A stretch of DNA of 64,000 nucleotides from Sphingomonas bisphenolicum (GTDB lineage: Bacteria > Pseudomonadota > Alphaproteobacteria > Sphingomonadales > Sphingomonadaceae). The notes below the pieces were generated by a model. That model made no database searches. It worked only from the letters and a program-made list of their open reading frames with translations, and was not told where the DNA came from. Both the position numbers and the translations under genes were made by a program. Below are positions 1 through 9,301 of this stretch, piece after piece. The stretch's first letter is position 1. Each line of letters opens with the position of its first letter. The stretch lies in the NCBI RefSeq assembly GCF_024349785.1, contig NZ_AP018817.1:3069501-3133500 (forward strand), given 5' to 3'.

Positions 1-71
1 TCGACTTCGACGGTGGGATTGCCCCGGCTGTCGAGAATCTGGCGGGCGTGAATATCGAGAATGGCGGTCAT
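1..71 (-). CDS. eno: enolase, N-terminal fragment (runs off the window)
   Basis: Only the first 23 or so codons are inside the window. They read [20 protein letters not shown] and continue with VEVD, which is the diagnostic N-terminus of bacterial enolase (2-phosphoglycerate to phosphoenolpyruvate, glycolysis). The ATG is the complement of 69-71. The rest of the gene lies to the left of position 1. The 230 bases up to the next gene at 302 must hold this gene's promoter, but I see no strong consensus there. Confidence 0.9.
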   Translation of the reverse strand, partial: MTAILDIHARQILDSRGNPTVEV

Positions 72-301
72 GATCGCTCCTGCACTTAGCGTCGTAACGG
101 GCGGCTTGCGGCCGGGGAATGCGCGATCCGCTTAGCCAGCGCCTACTCCAATGGCAATGCAGGGCTTGCGCAGATGCAAAAAATGCCGATGGTCAAAAAT
201 GTAACGGCTACGGAACTGTAGGCCGCCGCGATGCATTTGTTCGGTGATGCCACGGCCTTTCGGGGCCGCCATGCCGTATTTGAAAGGGAGACTAGAGGAC
301 C

Positions 302-931
302 ATGGCCGACACACCGGGAACCCCGCCCGTCAAGCGCGTCAAGAAGACGGCAACCGTCAAGCCGGTCAAGGCGAAGCCCGCCAAGCCCGCCATCGCGACG
401 CCGTCGGCCCCTGCGGTCAAGGCCGCACCGGTCAAGAAAGCCGCCACGCGCAAGGCACCTGCCGCCAAGAAGCCGGGCAACGGTGCCGCCGCCCACGGCT
501 GGACCGCGCAGATCGCCCCGATCAAGGCGCAAGCCGAAAAGGCCGCCAAGGCCGCTGCCGACAAGCTGAACGCAGTCGATTGGAAGGCGCATATCGATCC
601 CATCAAGGAACAAGCCGGCAAGACCGCCAAGTCCGCCGCCGGCGTCGCCAAGGACAAGACCGGCACGACCTTGCAGAGTCTGGCGAAACTGATCGCCGAC
701 ACCGCCGGCACCGTCGATTCCAAGCTCGGCCCGCAATATGGCGACTATGCCCGTCAGGCCGCTGAGTCGGTCGCTGGCGCGGCCGATACGCTCGACGCCA
801 AGGATGTCGATCAGTTGCTCGGCGAAGCGCGCGACTTCGTGCGCAAGAGCCCGGCGGTGGCGATCGGGGCAGCGGCCGTGGTCGGCTTCGTGCTGATGCG
901 TCTGGCCAAGGGGTCGGACGACAAGGCCTGA
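302..931 (+). CDS. Ala/Lys-rich protein with C-terminal membrane anchor (ElaB/YqjD/DUF883-like)
   Basis: The product is 209 residues. The first ~75 residues are low-complexity Ala/Pro/Lys/Val in histone-H1-like or PhaF-like repeats. An amphipathic Ala/Lys-rich helical middle follows. The C-terminus is ARDFVRKSPAVAIGAAAVVG and then FVLMRLAKGSDDKA. An R-x-x-P-x-A-x-x-x-G helix of this kind is the anchor of the ElaB/YqjD/DUF883 family, whose E. coli members are inner-membrane proteins that bind ribosomes in stationary phase. GAGG precedes the ATG. It is the first of four co-directional genes (302-2266) of similar build. A nucleoid- or granule-associated role is an alternative suggested by the basic N-terminus. 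Confidence 0.6.
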   Translation: MADTPGTPPVKRVKKTATVKPVKAKPAKPAIATPSAPAVKAAPVKKAATRKAPAAKKPGNGAAAHGWTAQIAPIKAQAEKAAKAAADKLNAVDWKAHIDPIKEQAGKTAKSAAGVAKDKTGTTLQSLAKLIADTAGTVDSKLGPQYGDYARQAAESVAGAADTLDAKDVDQLLGEARDFVRKSPAVAIGAAAVVGFVLMRLAKGSDDKA

Positions 932-988
932 TGCAAAGGCGCATTTCCTGACCGACGCACGATCCTGCACGGCGGGACGGAGGGCCAA

Positions 989-1378
989 TTGATCGACGAG
1001 CCAGCGGATACGGCGGTAACGCCGCACACCGATGGGCAGCCCGAAGGCGCGCCCGAAGAAAGCGTGCGCGACGTCTTCGCGCGCCTCTACACCGACGGCC
1101 GCGCCTATGTCGCGGCCGAAGCGGAAAAGCAGAAGCTGCGTGCAGGCATTATCGGCGTCGGCGTGCGCAATGCCGCGATCTTCGGGATAGTGGCGCTCAT
1201 GCTGGCCTTCGCCAGCATCGTCGCGCTGCTGGTGGGGCTGACGATCGCCCTGGCACAACTGATGGCGCCGCTCTGGGCGACCCTCATCGTCGTGAGCGGC
1301 GCTTTGATCCTGGTCGTGCTGCTGCTGCTGGCGGCCAAGGGCTGTATTACGCGAATGAAGAAGGCGATCGCGCCATGA
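989..1378 (+). CDS. phage-holin-family (YqjE/Holin-X-like) two-helix membrane protein
   Basis: The product is 129 residues with a TTG start at 989, preceded by the purine run GGGACGGAGGG. An acidic soluble N-terminus of ~60 residues is followed by two hydrophobic helices (about residues 62-86 and 92-116) and a basic tail. This layout matches the superfamily III holin/YqjE proteins found beside YqjD-type genes. Its 3' end overlaps the next gene by 4 bases, so the two are probably translationally coupled. The family name does not imply lysis; in enterobacteria yqjE sits in the yqjCDEK cluster of stress-associated membrane proteins. Confidence 0.6.
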   Translation: MIDEPADTAVTPHTDGQPEGAPEESVRDVFARLYTDGRAYVAAEAEKQKLRAGIIGVGVRNAAIFGIVALMLAFASIVALLVGLTIALAQLMAPLWATLIVVSGALILVVLLLLAAKGCITRMKKAIAP

Positions 1379-1698
1379 ACCTGGAAACCCGCTATCGCCA
1401 AGCTTGCGAACGCGCAGATGCCGCGCGTGGGCGCCTGGACCTGGCGGCGAAGGAAGCCAAGGCGCGCGTCGCGCCCGCGCGACTCAAACAGGATGTGAAG
1501 GACAAGGCGAGCAACGCGATGTTGAACGGCATGGCGAATGTGGCGGCGCAAGCGCAGCAGAGGCCTGTCGCAATTGGCGCAGCGGCCGCCGCCTTCGGGC
1601 TATTTCTTGCGCGACGTCCGCTGGCGGCACTTTTCCGGCGGCTATACGTTCGCTTCCAGGACACCCAGACAGATAATTCGGAGAATGACGATGGCTGA
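1375..1698 (+). CDS. small Ala/Arg-rich helical protein with single hydrophobic segment
   Basis: The product is 107 residues and starts at an ATGA overlap with the stop of the preceding gene. An N-terminal charged helix (ACERADAARGRLDLAAKEAK) leads to RPVAIGAAAAAFGLFLARRP, a short hydrophobic anchor of the kind seen in DUF3618/YqjK-like proteins. The C-terminal 20 residues are hydrophilic and acidic. It overlaps the next gene by 8 bases. The position in a yqjD-yqjE-like cluster makes it the probable YqjK/DUF3618 counterpart. The sequence alone does not prove a family. Confidence 0.5.
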   Translation: MNLETRYRQACERADAARGRLDLAAKEAKARVAPARLKQDVKDKASNAMLNGMANVAAQAQQRPVAIGAAAAAFGLFLARRPLAALFRRLYVRFQDTQTDNSENDDG

Positions 1699-2266
1699 TA
1701 TCCGCGCCCAACTGACCCGCGTTCGTGAAGCGGCGAACGACGCCGCAGCGACCGCCACCGACCGGATCAAGGATACCGGCGAAAAGGCGCGCGAAAGCGC
1801 CGGCGAACTGATCCAGACCAGCCGCGACAAGGCAAGCGAAGCCTATGGCGAAGCGCGCGACAAAACCCAGCGCGTCGCCACCCGCGCCAATGAGATCGTG
1901 CAGGAGCATCCGATCGTCGCCGTGGCCGGCGCCGTCGCCGTGGGCGCAGTCGTCGCCTGGATGTTCCCCAAGAGCCGTGCCGCCATGAAGGCGTTGCCGG
2001 GCCTGGCCATGACCGCGGGCTCGCGCATGTTGGAGGCGGCCGTCGCCGCGCGCGCCGCCGCTGCCGAAGGTGCCGAGACAGTGAAGCAAGGGGCTGCCAA
2101 CGCGCTGCACGTCGCAACCGACGTAGCATCGGATGCGCGCGACAGCGTGGCATCGGCCGACCTGCCGGCCAAGGCGTCAAAACTCGCCGATGAAGTGACT
2201 GCTCTTGTGGCGGCGAAGGTCGATGCGCTGAGCGATGCGATCAAGGCGCGATTGCCCAAAAGCTAA
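1691..2266 (+). CDS. ElaB/YqjD-like membrane-anchored protein
   Basis: The product is 191 residues from the ATG at 1691; an ATG six bases upstream is equally open. Residues ~1-70 form a long Ala/Arg/Glu helix (TDRIKDTGEKARESAGELIQ). The hydrophobic VQEHPIVAVAGAVAVGAVVA follows, with the Pro and Gly pattern of the YqjD anchor. Unusually for the family it continues for another ~100 residues of Ala-rich helix, so the anchor is central rather than terminal. It is the last gene of the cluster that starts at 302. A role in ribosome tethering or envelope stress is by analogy only. Confidence 0.55.
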   Translation: MADIRAQLTRVREAANDAAATATDRIKDTGEKARESAGELIQTSRDKASEAYGEARDKTQRVATRANEIVQEHPIVAVAGAVAVGAVVAWMFPKSRAAMKALPGLAMTAGSRMLEAAVAARAAAAEGAETVKQGAANALHVATDVASDARDSVASADLPAKASKLADEVTALVAAKVDALSDAIKARLPKS

Positions 2267-2370
2267 TCGCTCCTGCGCCGAACGCAATCTGTTCAGCCTT
2301 TCGTGCCCCTTGGATGGACCGTGCTGCCCTGCTAGGGTTGCGGTTCATCCAAAGGAGAATAGATAACGCC

Positions 2371-2592
2371 ATGAGCAAAATGCATCTGGTGATGGGCGGT
2401 CGCGTAACCAATCCGCAGACGCTTGAATTTCAGGATCTCAGCAAGGTCGATCTGGTCGGCGTGTTCCCCGACTATGCGTCTGCCGAAAAGGCCTGGCGCG
2501 GCGCGGCGCAGCGCACCGTCGATGATGCCGAGATGCGCTATGTGATCGTACATCTGCACCGCCTGCTAGAACCGGAACTTCCGGCCGCCTGA
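2371..2592 (+). CDS. DUF4170 family protein
   Basis: The product is 73 residues. The start is set by AAAGGAG about 13 bases before ATG 2371. It reads MSKMHLVMGGRVTNPQTLEF, then a V-G-V-F-P-x-Y segment followed by a W-R-G-A-A-Q-x-T-V-D-D-A-x-x-R-Y motif and VIVHLHRLLEP. This matches the short DUF4170 proteins conserved in alphaproteobacteria, which have no known function. It stands alone, transcribed away from the 302-2266 cluster and convergent with the rhomboid gene. Confidence 0.75.
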   Translation: MSKMHLVMGGRVTNPQTLEFQDLSKVDLVGVFPDYASAEKAWRGAAQRTVDDAEMRYVIVHLHRLLEPELPAA

Positions 2593-2689
2593 CCGGAAAA
2601 TCCAATCCGTTCGTGTCGAACGAAGCCAGGCAAGGGGGGCATTGGGCCGACCACTTCTCGGTTTCGTTCGAAGCGGACATATTTGTCTT

Positions 2690-3349
2690 TTAATGCACCG
2701 CTCGCGGCTTTTTCCTGAAGCGCCAGCGCAATAGCGGCCGGGTCAGGGCCAGCCCCACGAGGAAGCCGCCGATATGCGCGGCGATCGCGATCTGGCCGAG
2801 TTCGCTCATCCCCGCCCCGCTCGCCAGCCCAATCATCAACTGTACCGCGATCCACGCGCCCGCCAGCCACAACAGCCGCACCAGATTGGCCGACAGTGGC
2901 CCGATTGCGCGAACCTGCTGCTGACTGTAGAGCAGCGCGTAGGGCGCAATGATGGCGGAAATCGCGCCGCTGGCGCCGACCATAGGATTGGTCGATCCCG
3001 GATCGATCGCCCATTGCGCCAGACAGGCACCATAGGCGCCGACGACATAAAGGGCGAGCGTCCCGCCCCAGCCCAGCACATGTTCGACCTGCCGACCACA
3101 AAATATCAGCATCAACATGTTGAAGCCGATATGCAGCCAGCCTGCATGGATGAAGGTGCAGCTAAGCGGCGTCAGCCAGACCGGCACCGCCGCCATGCCC
3201 TCCAGCAGCGCCGGATCGCCCAGCCGCGCAGGCATGAAGCCGCCGACGATCGCAGCGTTATCGACTTGTCCCGTCAGATAGAGCAGCAGGAAGGCGGCGA
3301 CCGTGATCGCCGCGATCCCGTTGGTCAGTCGGCCAGCAGGCAGTTTCAC
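2690..3349 (-). CDS. rhomboid family intramembrane serine protease
   Basis: The product is 219 residues with about six hydrophobic segments. The rhomboid core is complete: HIGFNMLMLIFCGRQVE in TM2 (the conserved H-x-x-x-N), NPMVGASGAISAI with the catalytic GxSG serine in TM4, and IAAHIGGFLVGLAL with the catalytic histidine in TM6. Such proteases cleave single-pass membrane substrates within the bilayer. It starts 2 bases after the greA stop, so it is probably cotranscribed with greA. The physiological substrate is unknown. Confidence 0.9.
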   Translation of the reverse strand: MKLPAGRLTNGIAAITVAAFLLLYLTGQVDNAAIVGGFMPARLGDPALLEGMAAVPVWLTPLSCTFIHAGWLHIGFNMLMLIFCGRQVEHVLGWGGTLALYVVGAYGACLAQWAIDPGSTNPMVGASGAISAIIAPYALLYSQQQVRAIGPLSANLVRLLWLAGAWIAVQLMIGLASGAGMSELGQIAIAAHIGGFLVGLALTRPLLRWRFRKKPRAVH

Positions 3350-3351
3350 GG

Positions 3352-3828
3352 TCAGATGAAATCGATCTTGTCGACCTGGTAGAATTTATCCCCGGCCGGC
3401 ACGGACACTTCTACATCCTCGCCGACGGTCCGACCGATCAGGGCGCGGCCCAGCGGGCTGTTGTAGCTGATCATGCCCTGCTTGGCATCGGCTTCGGCCT
3501 GACCAACAATCTGGTATTTTACCGGCTTGTCGTCTTCATCCAGCAGCGTCACGGTCGCGCCGAACACGATCTTGTCGCCCGACAGGGTCGTGGGGTCGAT
3601 CACCTGGGCACGGGACAGCTTGTCCTCCAAGTCGTTGATCGTTGCCTCGACCTGGCCCTGCCGTTCCTTCGCGGCGTGATATTCGGCGTTTTCGGACAAA
3701 TCGCCGTGCGCGCGCGCTTCTTCGATGGCGTCCACGATCAGCGGCCGCTCGGCCTTCAGTTCGCGGAGCTGCGCATTGAGCTTGTCATAGCCCATCTGCA
3801 GCATCGGCATCTTCTCGACGGTCGCCAT
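3352..3828 (-). CDS. greA: transcription elongation factor GreA
   Basis: The product is 158 residues, the normal GreA length. The N-terminal coiled coil carries the [20 protein letters not shown] signature, including the acidic tip residues that stimulate RNA cleavage in backtracked RNA polymerase. The C-terminal FKBP-like domain ends with [19 protein letters not shown]. It lies 80 bases downstream of carB on the same strand, and the rhomboid gene follows it after 2 bases. Confidence 0.97.
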   Translation of the reverse strand: MATVEKMPMLQMGYDKLNAQLRELKAERPLIVDAIEEARAHGDLSENAEYHAAKERQGQVEATINDLEDKLSRAQVIDPTTLSGDKIVFGATVTLLDEDDKPVKYQIVGQAEADAKQGMISYNSPLGRALIGRTVGEDVEVSVPAGDKFYQVDKIDFI

Positions 3829-3862
3829 GAGTGCAAATCCTTCGTCAAAACTTCCCTTTGGC

Positions 3863-3879
3863 GACCCGAACGTCGGGTC
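3863..3879 (-). terminator. short hairpin between carB and greA
   Basis: A perfect 7-bp stem (GACCCGA / TCGGGTC) with a 3-base loop sits in the 80-base carB-greA gap. On the minus strand it is followed about 15 bases later by a short TTTT. The T-run is poor and distant, so it may only attenuate read-through from carB into greA, or have no role. Confidence 0.3.
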
Positions 3880-3908
3880 ACCCGCAGCATGCTTCCTTGT
3901 GCAGGGGA

Positions 3909-6900
3909 TCAGGCTTGCGACAGGGGATAATAGGACTGGAGCGAGCGCACTTCAAGGGCATGACCCCGCAAAGCCTCGATCGCATCGGCCGCAGCGACGC
4001 TCGCGGCGGCCGTGGTGAAGCTCGCAACCTTCTGGCGCAACGCGCTGGTGCGGATCGCCTTGCTGTCCTTCAAGGACTGCCAGCCTTCGGTGGTGTTGAA
4101 GATCAATTGCACGTCGCCGTCGGTGATCTTGTCCACGATGTGCGGCCGCCCCTCGGCAACCTTGTTGACCCGCTGCACCGCGATGCCCTGTTCTTCCAGA
4201 TATTGGGCGGTGCCGCCGGTCGCGATCAGCCTGAAGCCCATGTCCACCAACTTGCGCGCGGCGGGCAGGATGACCGGCTTGTCGCTGTCCTTCAAGGAGA
4301 TGAACACCGTACCCTCGGTCGGCAGCATGGTGCCCGCACCGATCTGCGCCTTGGCGAAGGCGGTCGCGAAATCGCTGTCGATTCCCATGACTTCGCCGGT
4401 GCTCTTCATTTCCGGTGACAGCACGGGATCGACGCCGGGGAAGCGGCCGAAGGGGAAGACGGCTTCCTTGACCGCCACATGATTGATCGCGTTGCGGTCT
4501 ATCTTCGGCAGATCCTTGATTTTCTCTCCGGCCATCACGCGCGACGCGATCTTGGCGATGGGGGTGCCGATCGCCTTGGCGACGAAGGGCACGGTCCGGC
4601 TGGCGCGCGGATTGACCTCGATCAGATAGACGACGCCGTCCTTCACCGCGAACTGGATGTTCATCAGGCCGCGCACGGAAAGGGCGTGGGCCAGCACTTC
4701 GGTCTGCCGTTCGATCTCCGCGATGATGTCGTCCGACAGGCTGTAGGGCGGCAGCGAGCAGGCGCTGTCGCCCGAATGAACGCCCGCCTCCTCGATATGC
4801 TGCAACACGCCGGCCACGACGACATCGTCGCCATCGCACAGCGCATCGACATCGACCTCGATCGCGTCGCGGAGATATTGGTCGATCAGCACCGGCGAGT
4901 CGCCCGACACCTTGACCGCGGTGGTGATATATTCCTCCAGTTGTGCCTGGCCGTCGACAATCTCCATCGCCCGGCCGCCCAGCACGTAGCTGGGCCGCAT
5001 CAGGACGGGGTAGCCGATGCGATTGGCGACCGCGATCGCCTCTTCCCGGCTGCGCGCGATGCCGTTGGCGGGCTGCTTCAATTTCAGCTTGTCGATCAGC
5101 GCGGCGAACCGCTCGCGGTCTTCGGCCAGGTCGATCGCGTCGGGGCTGGTGCCCAGGATCGGGATGCCCGCATCCTCCAGCGCCTGCGCCAGCTTGAGCG
5201 GCGTCTGGCCGCCAAACTGGACGATCACGCCCTTGAGCGTCCCGCTCGACATTTCGACGCTTAGGATTTCCAGCACATCCTCGGCCGTCAGCGGTTCGAA
5301 ATAGAGGCGGTCCGACGTGTCATAGTCCGTCGACACCGTCTCGGGATTACAGTTGATCATGATGGTTTCATAGCCAACATCGCTCAGCGCGAAGCAGGCA
5401 TGGACGCAGCAATAGTCGAATTCGATGCCCTGCCCGATCCGGTTCGGCCCGCCGCCCAGGATCACGACCTTCTCCCGGTTCGTCGGCGCGGATTCATTCT
5501 CGGCCTCGCCGAAGATCGGCGCTTCATAGGTCGAGTACATATAGGGCGTCTTGGCCTCGAACTCGGCGGCGCAGGTGTCGATGCGCTTGAACACCGGGCG
5601 CACGCCCAGCTTGTGGCGCAGCGCACGGACCTCATCCTCGGTAACGCCACCGGTCATGGCGACGACCGCTTCGTGGATCAGGCCCGATCCGCGCGCGATG
5701 CCGCGCTCGTTGCCCGCCAGATTGGCGGACTTGAGCGCCAGCCAGGCGAGCCGCTTGTCGGAAAAGCCCATGGCCTTCAGGCGCCGCATCCCGTCCGCGT
5801 CGCGCGGCAGGCCGTTGGCCAGCACTTCGCCTTCCGCGTCCACGATTTCCTTGATCCGTTCCAGGAACCAGGGATCGAACTTCGCGATATTGTGGATTTC
5901 CTGAACGCTTAAGCCTTCGCGCAGCGCCTGCGCGGCGACCAGCAGCCGGTCTGGCGTCGGGGCAGCGAGCGCTGCGACAATATCGTCCTTGGGCGCGCCG
6001 ACCAGATGATCGACGGTGTTGAAGCCGCTAAGGCCCGTTTCCAGCCCGCGCAGCGCCTTCTGCATCGATTCGTGAATGTTGCGGCCGATCGCCATGACCT
6101 CGCCCACGGACTTCATCGCGGTGCCCAGCAGCGGTTCGGCGCCCTTGAACTTCTCGAACGCGAAGCGCGGGATCTTCGTCACCACATAGTCGATCGTCGG
6201 CTCGAACGACGCGGGCGTCGCGCCGGTGATGTCGTTGGTGATCTCGTCCAGCGTATAACCCACCGCCAGCTTGGCCGCGACCTTGGCGATCGGGAAGCCC
6301 GTCGCCTTGGAGGCCAGCGCGGACGAGCGCGACACGCGCGGGTTCATCTCGATCACGACCAGGCGGCCGTCCTTGGGATTGACCGCGAACTGTACGTTGG
6401 AACCACCTGTTTCGACGCCGATTTCCCGGAGTACCGCAATCGATGCATTACGCATGATCTGATATTCCTTGTCGGTCAGCGTCAGCGCCGGGGCGACGGT
6501 GATGGAGTCGCCGGTATGGACGCCCATCGGATCGACATTCTCGATCGAACAGATGATGATGCAATTGTCGTTGCGGTCCCGCACGACCTCCATCTCATAT
6601 TCTTTCCAGCCGAGCAGCGATTCCTCGATCAGCACCTCGGTCGTGGGTGACGCATCCAATCCGCCGCGCACGATCGTCATGAACTCGTCGCGGTTATAGG
6701 CGATGCCGCCGCCGGTGCCGCCCATGGTGAAGCTCGGCCGGATGATCGAGGGAAGACCTGTAAACTCCAGCCCCTCCAGCGCCTCTTCCATCGTATGCGC
6801 GATGCGCGAGCGGGCCGATTCCAGTCCGATCTTGTCCATCGCGTCGCGGAACTTGATCCGGTCCTCCGCCTTGTCGATCGCTTCGGCATCCGCGCCGATC

Positions 6901-7244
6901 ATCTGCACGCCGTATTTTTCCAGCGTCCCGTCGTTGAACAGCGCGAGCGCCGTGTTCAGCGCCGTCTGCCCACCCATGGTCGGCAACACTGCGTCCGGCC
7001 GTTCCTTCTCGATGATCTTCGCCACGATTTCGGGCGTGATCGGCTCGACATAGGTCGCGTCGGCAAATTCCGGGTCGGTCATGATCGTGGCCGGGTTGGA
7101 ATTGACCAGGATGATGCGATAGCCCTCTTCCTTGAGCGCCTTCACCGCCTGCGTGCCCGAATAATCGAACTCGCACGCCTGGCCGATGATGATCGGACCA
7201 GCGCCGATGATGAGGATGGAGGAGATGTCGGTGCGTTTGGGCAT
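3909..7244 (-). CDS. carB: carbamoyl-phosphate synthase large subunit
   Basis: The product is 1111 residues, slightly longer than the ~1073 of E. coli. It has two homologous ATP-grasp halves. The first starts with [20 protein letters not shown]; the second restarts near residue 575 with [20 protein letters not shown]. Metal/ATP motifs such as [19 protein letters not shown] and [19 protein letters not shown] are present. The C-terminal MGS-like allosteric domain has [16 protein letters not shown] and INTTEG-type (IFNTTEG) motifs. With CarA it makes carbamoyl phosphate from glutamine, bicarbonate and ATP for arginine and pyrimidines. Its ATG shares one base (TAATG) with the stop of the small lipoprotein gene upstream, so it is probably translated from the carA transcript. 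Confidence 0.98.
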   Translation of the reverse strand: MPKRTDISSILIIGAGPIIIGQACEFDYSGTQAVKALKEEGYRIILVNSNPATIMTDPEFADATYVEPITPEIVAKIIEKERPDAVLPTMGGQTALNTALALFNDGTLEKYGVQMIGADAEAIDKAEDRIKFRDAMDKIGLESARSRIAHTMEEALEGLEFTGLPSIIRPSFTMGGTGGGIAYNRDEFMTIVRGGLDASPTTEVLIEESLLGWKEYEMEVVRDRNDNCIIICSIENVDPMGVHTGDSITVAPALTLTDKEYQIMRNASIAVLREIGVETGGSNVQFAVNPKDGRLVVIEMNPRVSRSSALASKATGFPIAKVAAKLAVGYTLDEITNDITGATPASFEPTIDYVVTKIPRFAFEKFKGAEPLLGTAMKSVGEVMAIGRNIHESMQKALRGLETGLSGFNTVDHLVGAPKDDIVAALAAPTPDRLLVAAQALREGLSVQEIHNIAKFDPWFLERIKEIVDAEGEVLANGLPRDADGMRRLKAMGFSDKRLAWLALKSANLAGNERGIARGSGLIHEAVVAMTGGVTEDEVRALRHKLGVRPVFKRIDTCAAEFEAKTPYMYSTYEAPIFGEAENESAPTNREKVVILGGGPNRIGQGIEFDYCCVHACFALSDVGYETIMINCNPETVSTDYDTSDRLYFEPLTAEDVLEILSVEMSSGTLKGVIVQFGGQTPLKLAQALEDAGIPILGTSPDAIDLAEDRERFAALIDKLKLKQPANGIARSREEAIAVANRIGYPVLMRPSYVLGGRAMEIVDGQAQLEEYITTAVKVSGDSPVLIDQYLRDAIEVDVDALCDGDDVVVAGVLQHIEEAGVHSGDSACSLPPYSLSDDIIAEIERQTEVLAHALSVRGLMNIQFAVKDGVVYLIEVNPRASRTVPFVAKAIGTPIAKIASRVMAGEKIKDLPKIDRNAINHVAVKEAVFPFGRFPGVDPVLSPEMKSTGEVMGIDSDFATAFAKAQIGAGTMLPTEGTVFISLKDSDKPVILPAARKLVDMGFRLIATGGTAQYLEEQGIAVQRVNKVAEGRPHIVDKITDGDVQLIFNTTEGWQSLKDSKAIRTSALRQKVASFTTAAASVAAADAIEALRGHALEVRSLQSYYPLSQA

Positions 7245-7519
7245 TATTTGGCCTCTTCTCGATAAAGTTCGTTGCCAACAAAGCCCATTTTCATGGGGAT
7301 CTTAATGGCTTTAAGTTCGGTAAGCGTGCAATCCACCGCTTCATATTTGGCGTCTTGCGGCGGCTGAAACTGAAGTTCATCCTTGCCGTGCAGTTTTAAC
7401 GCAGATCGAGGCAGACCGCATTTGTCGGCAATCGCATCGAACTGGGATTGAGCGAGTTCACCCTTCGCGGCACAGCCACCAAAAAGAACTATAGAGCAAA
7501 TGATTGGCGCGTATTTCAA
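7244..7519 (-). CDS. small putative lipoprotein within the car operon
   Basis: From a TTG at 7517-7519 the product is 91 residues and begins (M)[20 protein letters not shown], a compact signal peptide with the lipobox LFGGC. That suggests a periplasmic-side lipoprotein. I prefer this TTG because it overlaps the stop of the upstream gene (TTGA) and follows GGGGGCG at good spacing. An ATG at 7546 would add 9 residues (MRGADWGRA) in front of the signal peptide. Two further cysteines (DKCGLP and VDCTLTE) could pair. No family is recognised. The gene is wedged between the RraB-like gene and carB, with overlaps at both ends. Confidence 0.6.
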   Translation of the reverse strand: MKYAPIICSIVLFGGCAAKGELAQSQFDAIADKCGLPRSALKLHGKDELQFQPPQDAKYEAVDCTLTELKAIKIPMKMGFVGNELYREEAK

Positions 7520-7884
7520 TGCACGCCCCCAGTCTGCGCCTCGCACCCCCAGCCGTCATATTCGACGCCGCAGAGGATTTCGATCTGGAGGCACTTCCGG
7601 GTCAGCGCGCGGATCGACGCTTCATCGACCGGCTGCACGCATTCCAGGAACAGGTACAGGTCGCCCTCCTCATCCTCTTCCCGATCCAGTTCGACAAAGC
7701 CGAACTGGCTGGCGATGGTCAGCAGCCGCTCGAAATCCTTTTCGCTGCCCCGGAAGGACACGTCCACCGGCCGCGCGATCCGCGCCACGTCGCCATTGGC
7801 GGCGAGGTTGGCGAGAACGTCCTTGTCCGCCTCCCACTCGGCGGCGAGGCGCGCTTCATCCACGGGGGGGAGGTTCTGGCTCAC
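7516..7884 (-). CDS. RraB-like (ribonuclease E inhibitor family) protein
   Basis: The product is 122 residues from a GTG start overlapping the carA stop (GTGA). The sequence DVLANLAANGDVARIARPVD followed by FRGSEKDFERLLTIASQFGF and an acidic VELDREEDEEGDLYLFLECV resembles the RraB/regulator-of-RNase-E fold, whose E. coli member binds RNase E and changes its cleavage pattern. I assign the family from this pattern, not from an alignment. The longer open frame to 8220 is only antisense-like read-through of carA. The location between carA and carB is notable. Confidence 0.65.
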   Translation of the reverse strand: MSQNLPPVDEARLAAEWEADKDVLANLAANGDVARIARPVDVSFRGSEKDFERLLTIASQFGFVELDREEDEEGDLYLFLECVQPVDEASIRALTRKCLQIEILCGVEYDGWGCEAQTGGVH

Positions 7885-9146
7885 GCCGCGACTGACCCTT
7901 TGAGGCCCGCCACGAACTTCTTGAACAGATAGAAACTGTCCTGCGGCCCCGGCGAGGCTTCGGGGTGGTACTGCACCGAGAAGGCGTTCTTGTCGGTCAG
8001 TTCTATCCCGCAATTGCTGCCGTCGAACAGCGACACATGGGTCGCGCGGACATTGGCGGGCAGCGTGGCGGCATCCACGGCAAAGCCATGGTTCATCGAT
8101 GTGATCTCGACCAGGCCATCGTCCAGCCGCTTGACAGGATGGTTGGCGCCGCGATGCCCCTGATGCATCTTGATCGTCTTCGCGCCCACGGCCAGCCCCA
8201 GCAACTGATGGCCGAGGCAAATGCCGAAGATCGGCACATTCTCCGTCAGCAGCGCGGCAATCACCGGCACGGCATAGGCGCCCGTCGCGGCCGGATCGCC
8301 CGGACCGTTGGACAGGAACACGCCGTCGGGCTGCAAGTCCATCACCTGCTCGAACGTCGCGGTCGCGGGCAGCACGGTCACGCGCGCGCCGGCTTTCACC
8401 AGATTGCGGAAGATATTGTTCTTCGCGCCATAATCGATCGCCACGACATGCGGACGCGGTGCGGGAGACGGCAGATCCTGCTGGTCGAACAGCAGCGCAT
8501 TGCCCTCCGCATCGCTGGCGGGATAGCCCGCCGCGACCGTCTCCAGCCGATCGGTGGCATCGACATCATAGCCCTTGCCCAGCGTCCAGCCGCCATCCTT
8601 CCACAGCCGCGTTTCCTTGCCGGTGACTGCGATGGCGAGGTCCATGCCCTCCAGCCCCGGCCAGCCCGCCGCCTTGGCGGCCAGCGCGGCGATGTCGAAC
8701 GCGCCGTCGGGATCATGGGCGATCACGACATTGGGCGCGCCCTTGACGCGGATCAGGCGGGTCAGCGCGCGGGTATCGACACCGGCGAGGCCAATACGGC
8801 CATTTTCGGCCATCCATTGGTCGAACGGCTCGACATTGCGGAAATTGCTCGGCGCGGTGACGTCCTCGCGCACGATGCAGCCCAGCGCATAGGGCTGATC
8901 CGCCTCGACATCGTCCAGGTTGGTGCCGACATTGCCGATATGGGGAAAGGTGAAATTGATGATCTGCCCGGCATAGGAGGGATCGGTCATGATCTCCTGA
9001 TAGCCGGTAATGGAAGTGTTGAAGCAGAGTTCGCCCACCGCTTCGCCGACCGCGCCGAAGCCGCGGCCGAACACCGCGCTGCCATCGGCAAAAACCACGA
9101 CCCCTGTCGCTCCATTGGGCACAATGAGGGTCTTGGCGTCAGCCAT
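7881..9146 (-). CDS. carA: carbamoyl-phosphate synthase small (glutaminase) subunit
   Basis: The product is 421 residues. The N-terminal half has the CarA-specific FNTSITGYQEIMTDPSYAGQ. The C-terminal class I glutamine amidotransferase domain has FLSNGPGDP, the nucleophile motif GICLGHQLLGLAVG and the His/Glu motif YHPEASPGP. It supplies ammonia from glutamine to CarB. It is the first gene of the minus-strand run carA - RraB-like - lipoprotein - carB. Its promoter must lie in the 155 bases shared with the divergent yqeY gene. Confidence 0.98.
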   Translation of the reverse strand: MADAKTLIVPNGATGVVVFADGSAVFGRGFGAVGEAVGELCFNTSITGYQEIMTDPSYAGQIINFTFPHIGNVGTNLDDVEADQPYALGCIVREDVTAPSNFRNVEPFDQWMAENGRIGLAGVDTRALTRLIRVKGAPNVVIAHDPDGAFDIAALAAKAAGWPGLEGMDLAIAVTGKETRLWKDGGWTLGKGYDVDATDRLETVAAGYPASDAEGNALLFDQQDLPSPAPRPHVVAIDYGAKNNIFRNLVKAGARVTVLPATATFEQVMDLQPDGVFLSNGPGDPAATGAYAVPVIAALLTENVPIFGICLGHQLLGLAVGAKTIKMHQGHRGANHPVKRLDDGLVEITSMNHGFAVDAATLPANVRATHVSLFDGSNCGIELTDKNAFSVQYHPEASPGPQDSFYLFKKFVAGLKGSVAA

Positions 9147-9301
9147 GGTGTCAGCGTCCTTTATGCTTTTGCGGGAACCCGTCTACAGCGGGTTAAACGG
9201 CCGGTCACCTATGCCCCCACGCCCGCAAGGTCAACGTCTGTTAAAAATCTCTTTTGCCGCTATATCTGCTCCTTTCCGCAAGCAACAGGATTCACTCGTC
9301 G

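Noticed and set aside
211..236. GGAAC motif before the 302 gene as an EcfG promoter
   Set aside because: No CGTT-like -10 element occurs at 16-17 bases spacing.
143..1258. Long open frame on the minus strand opposite the 302-1378 genes
   Set aside because: It is the mirror of GC-rich Ala/Lys coding on the plus strand; it has low-complexity Arg/Gly composition, no ribosome-binding site and no known motif.
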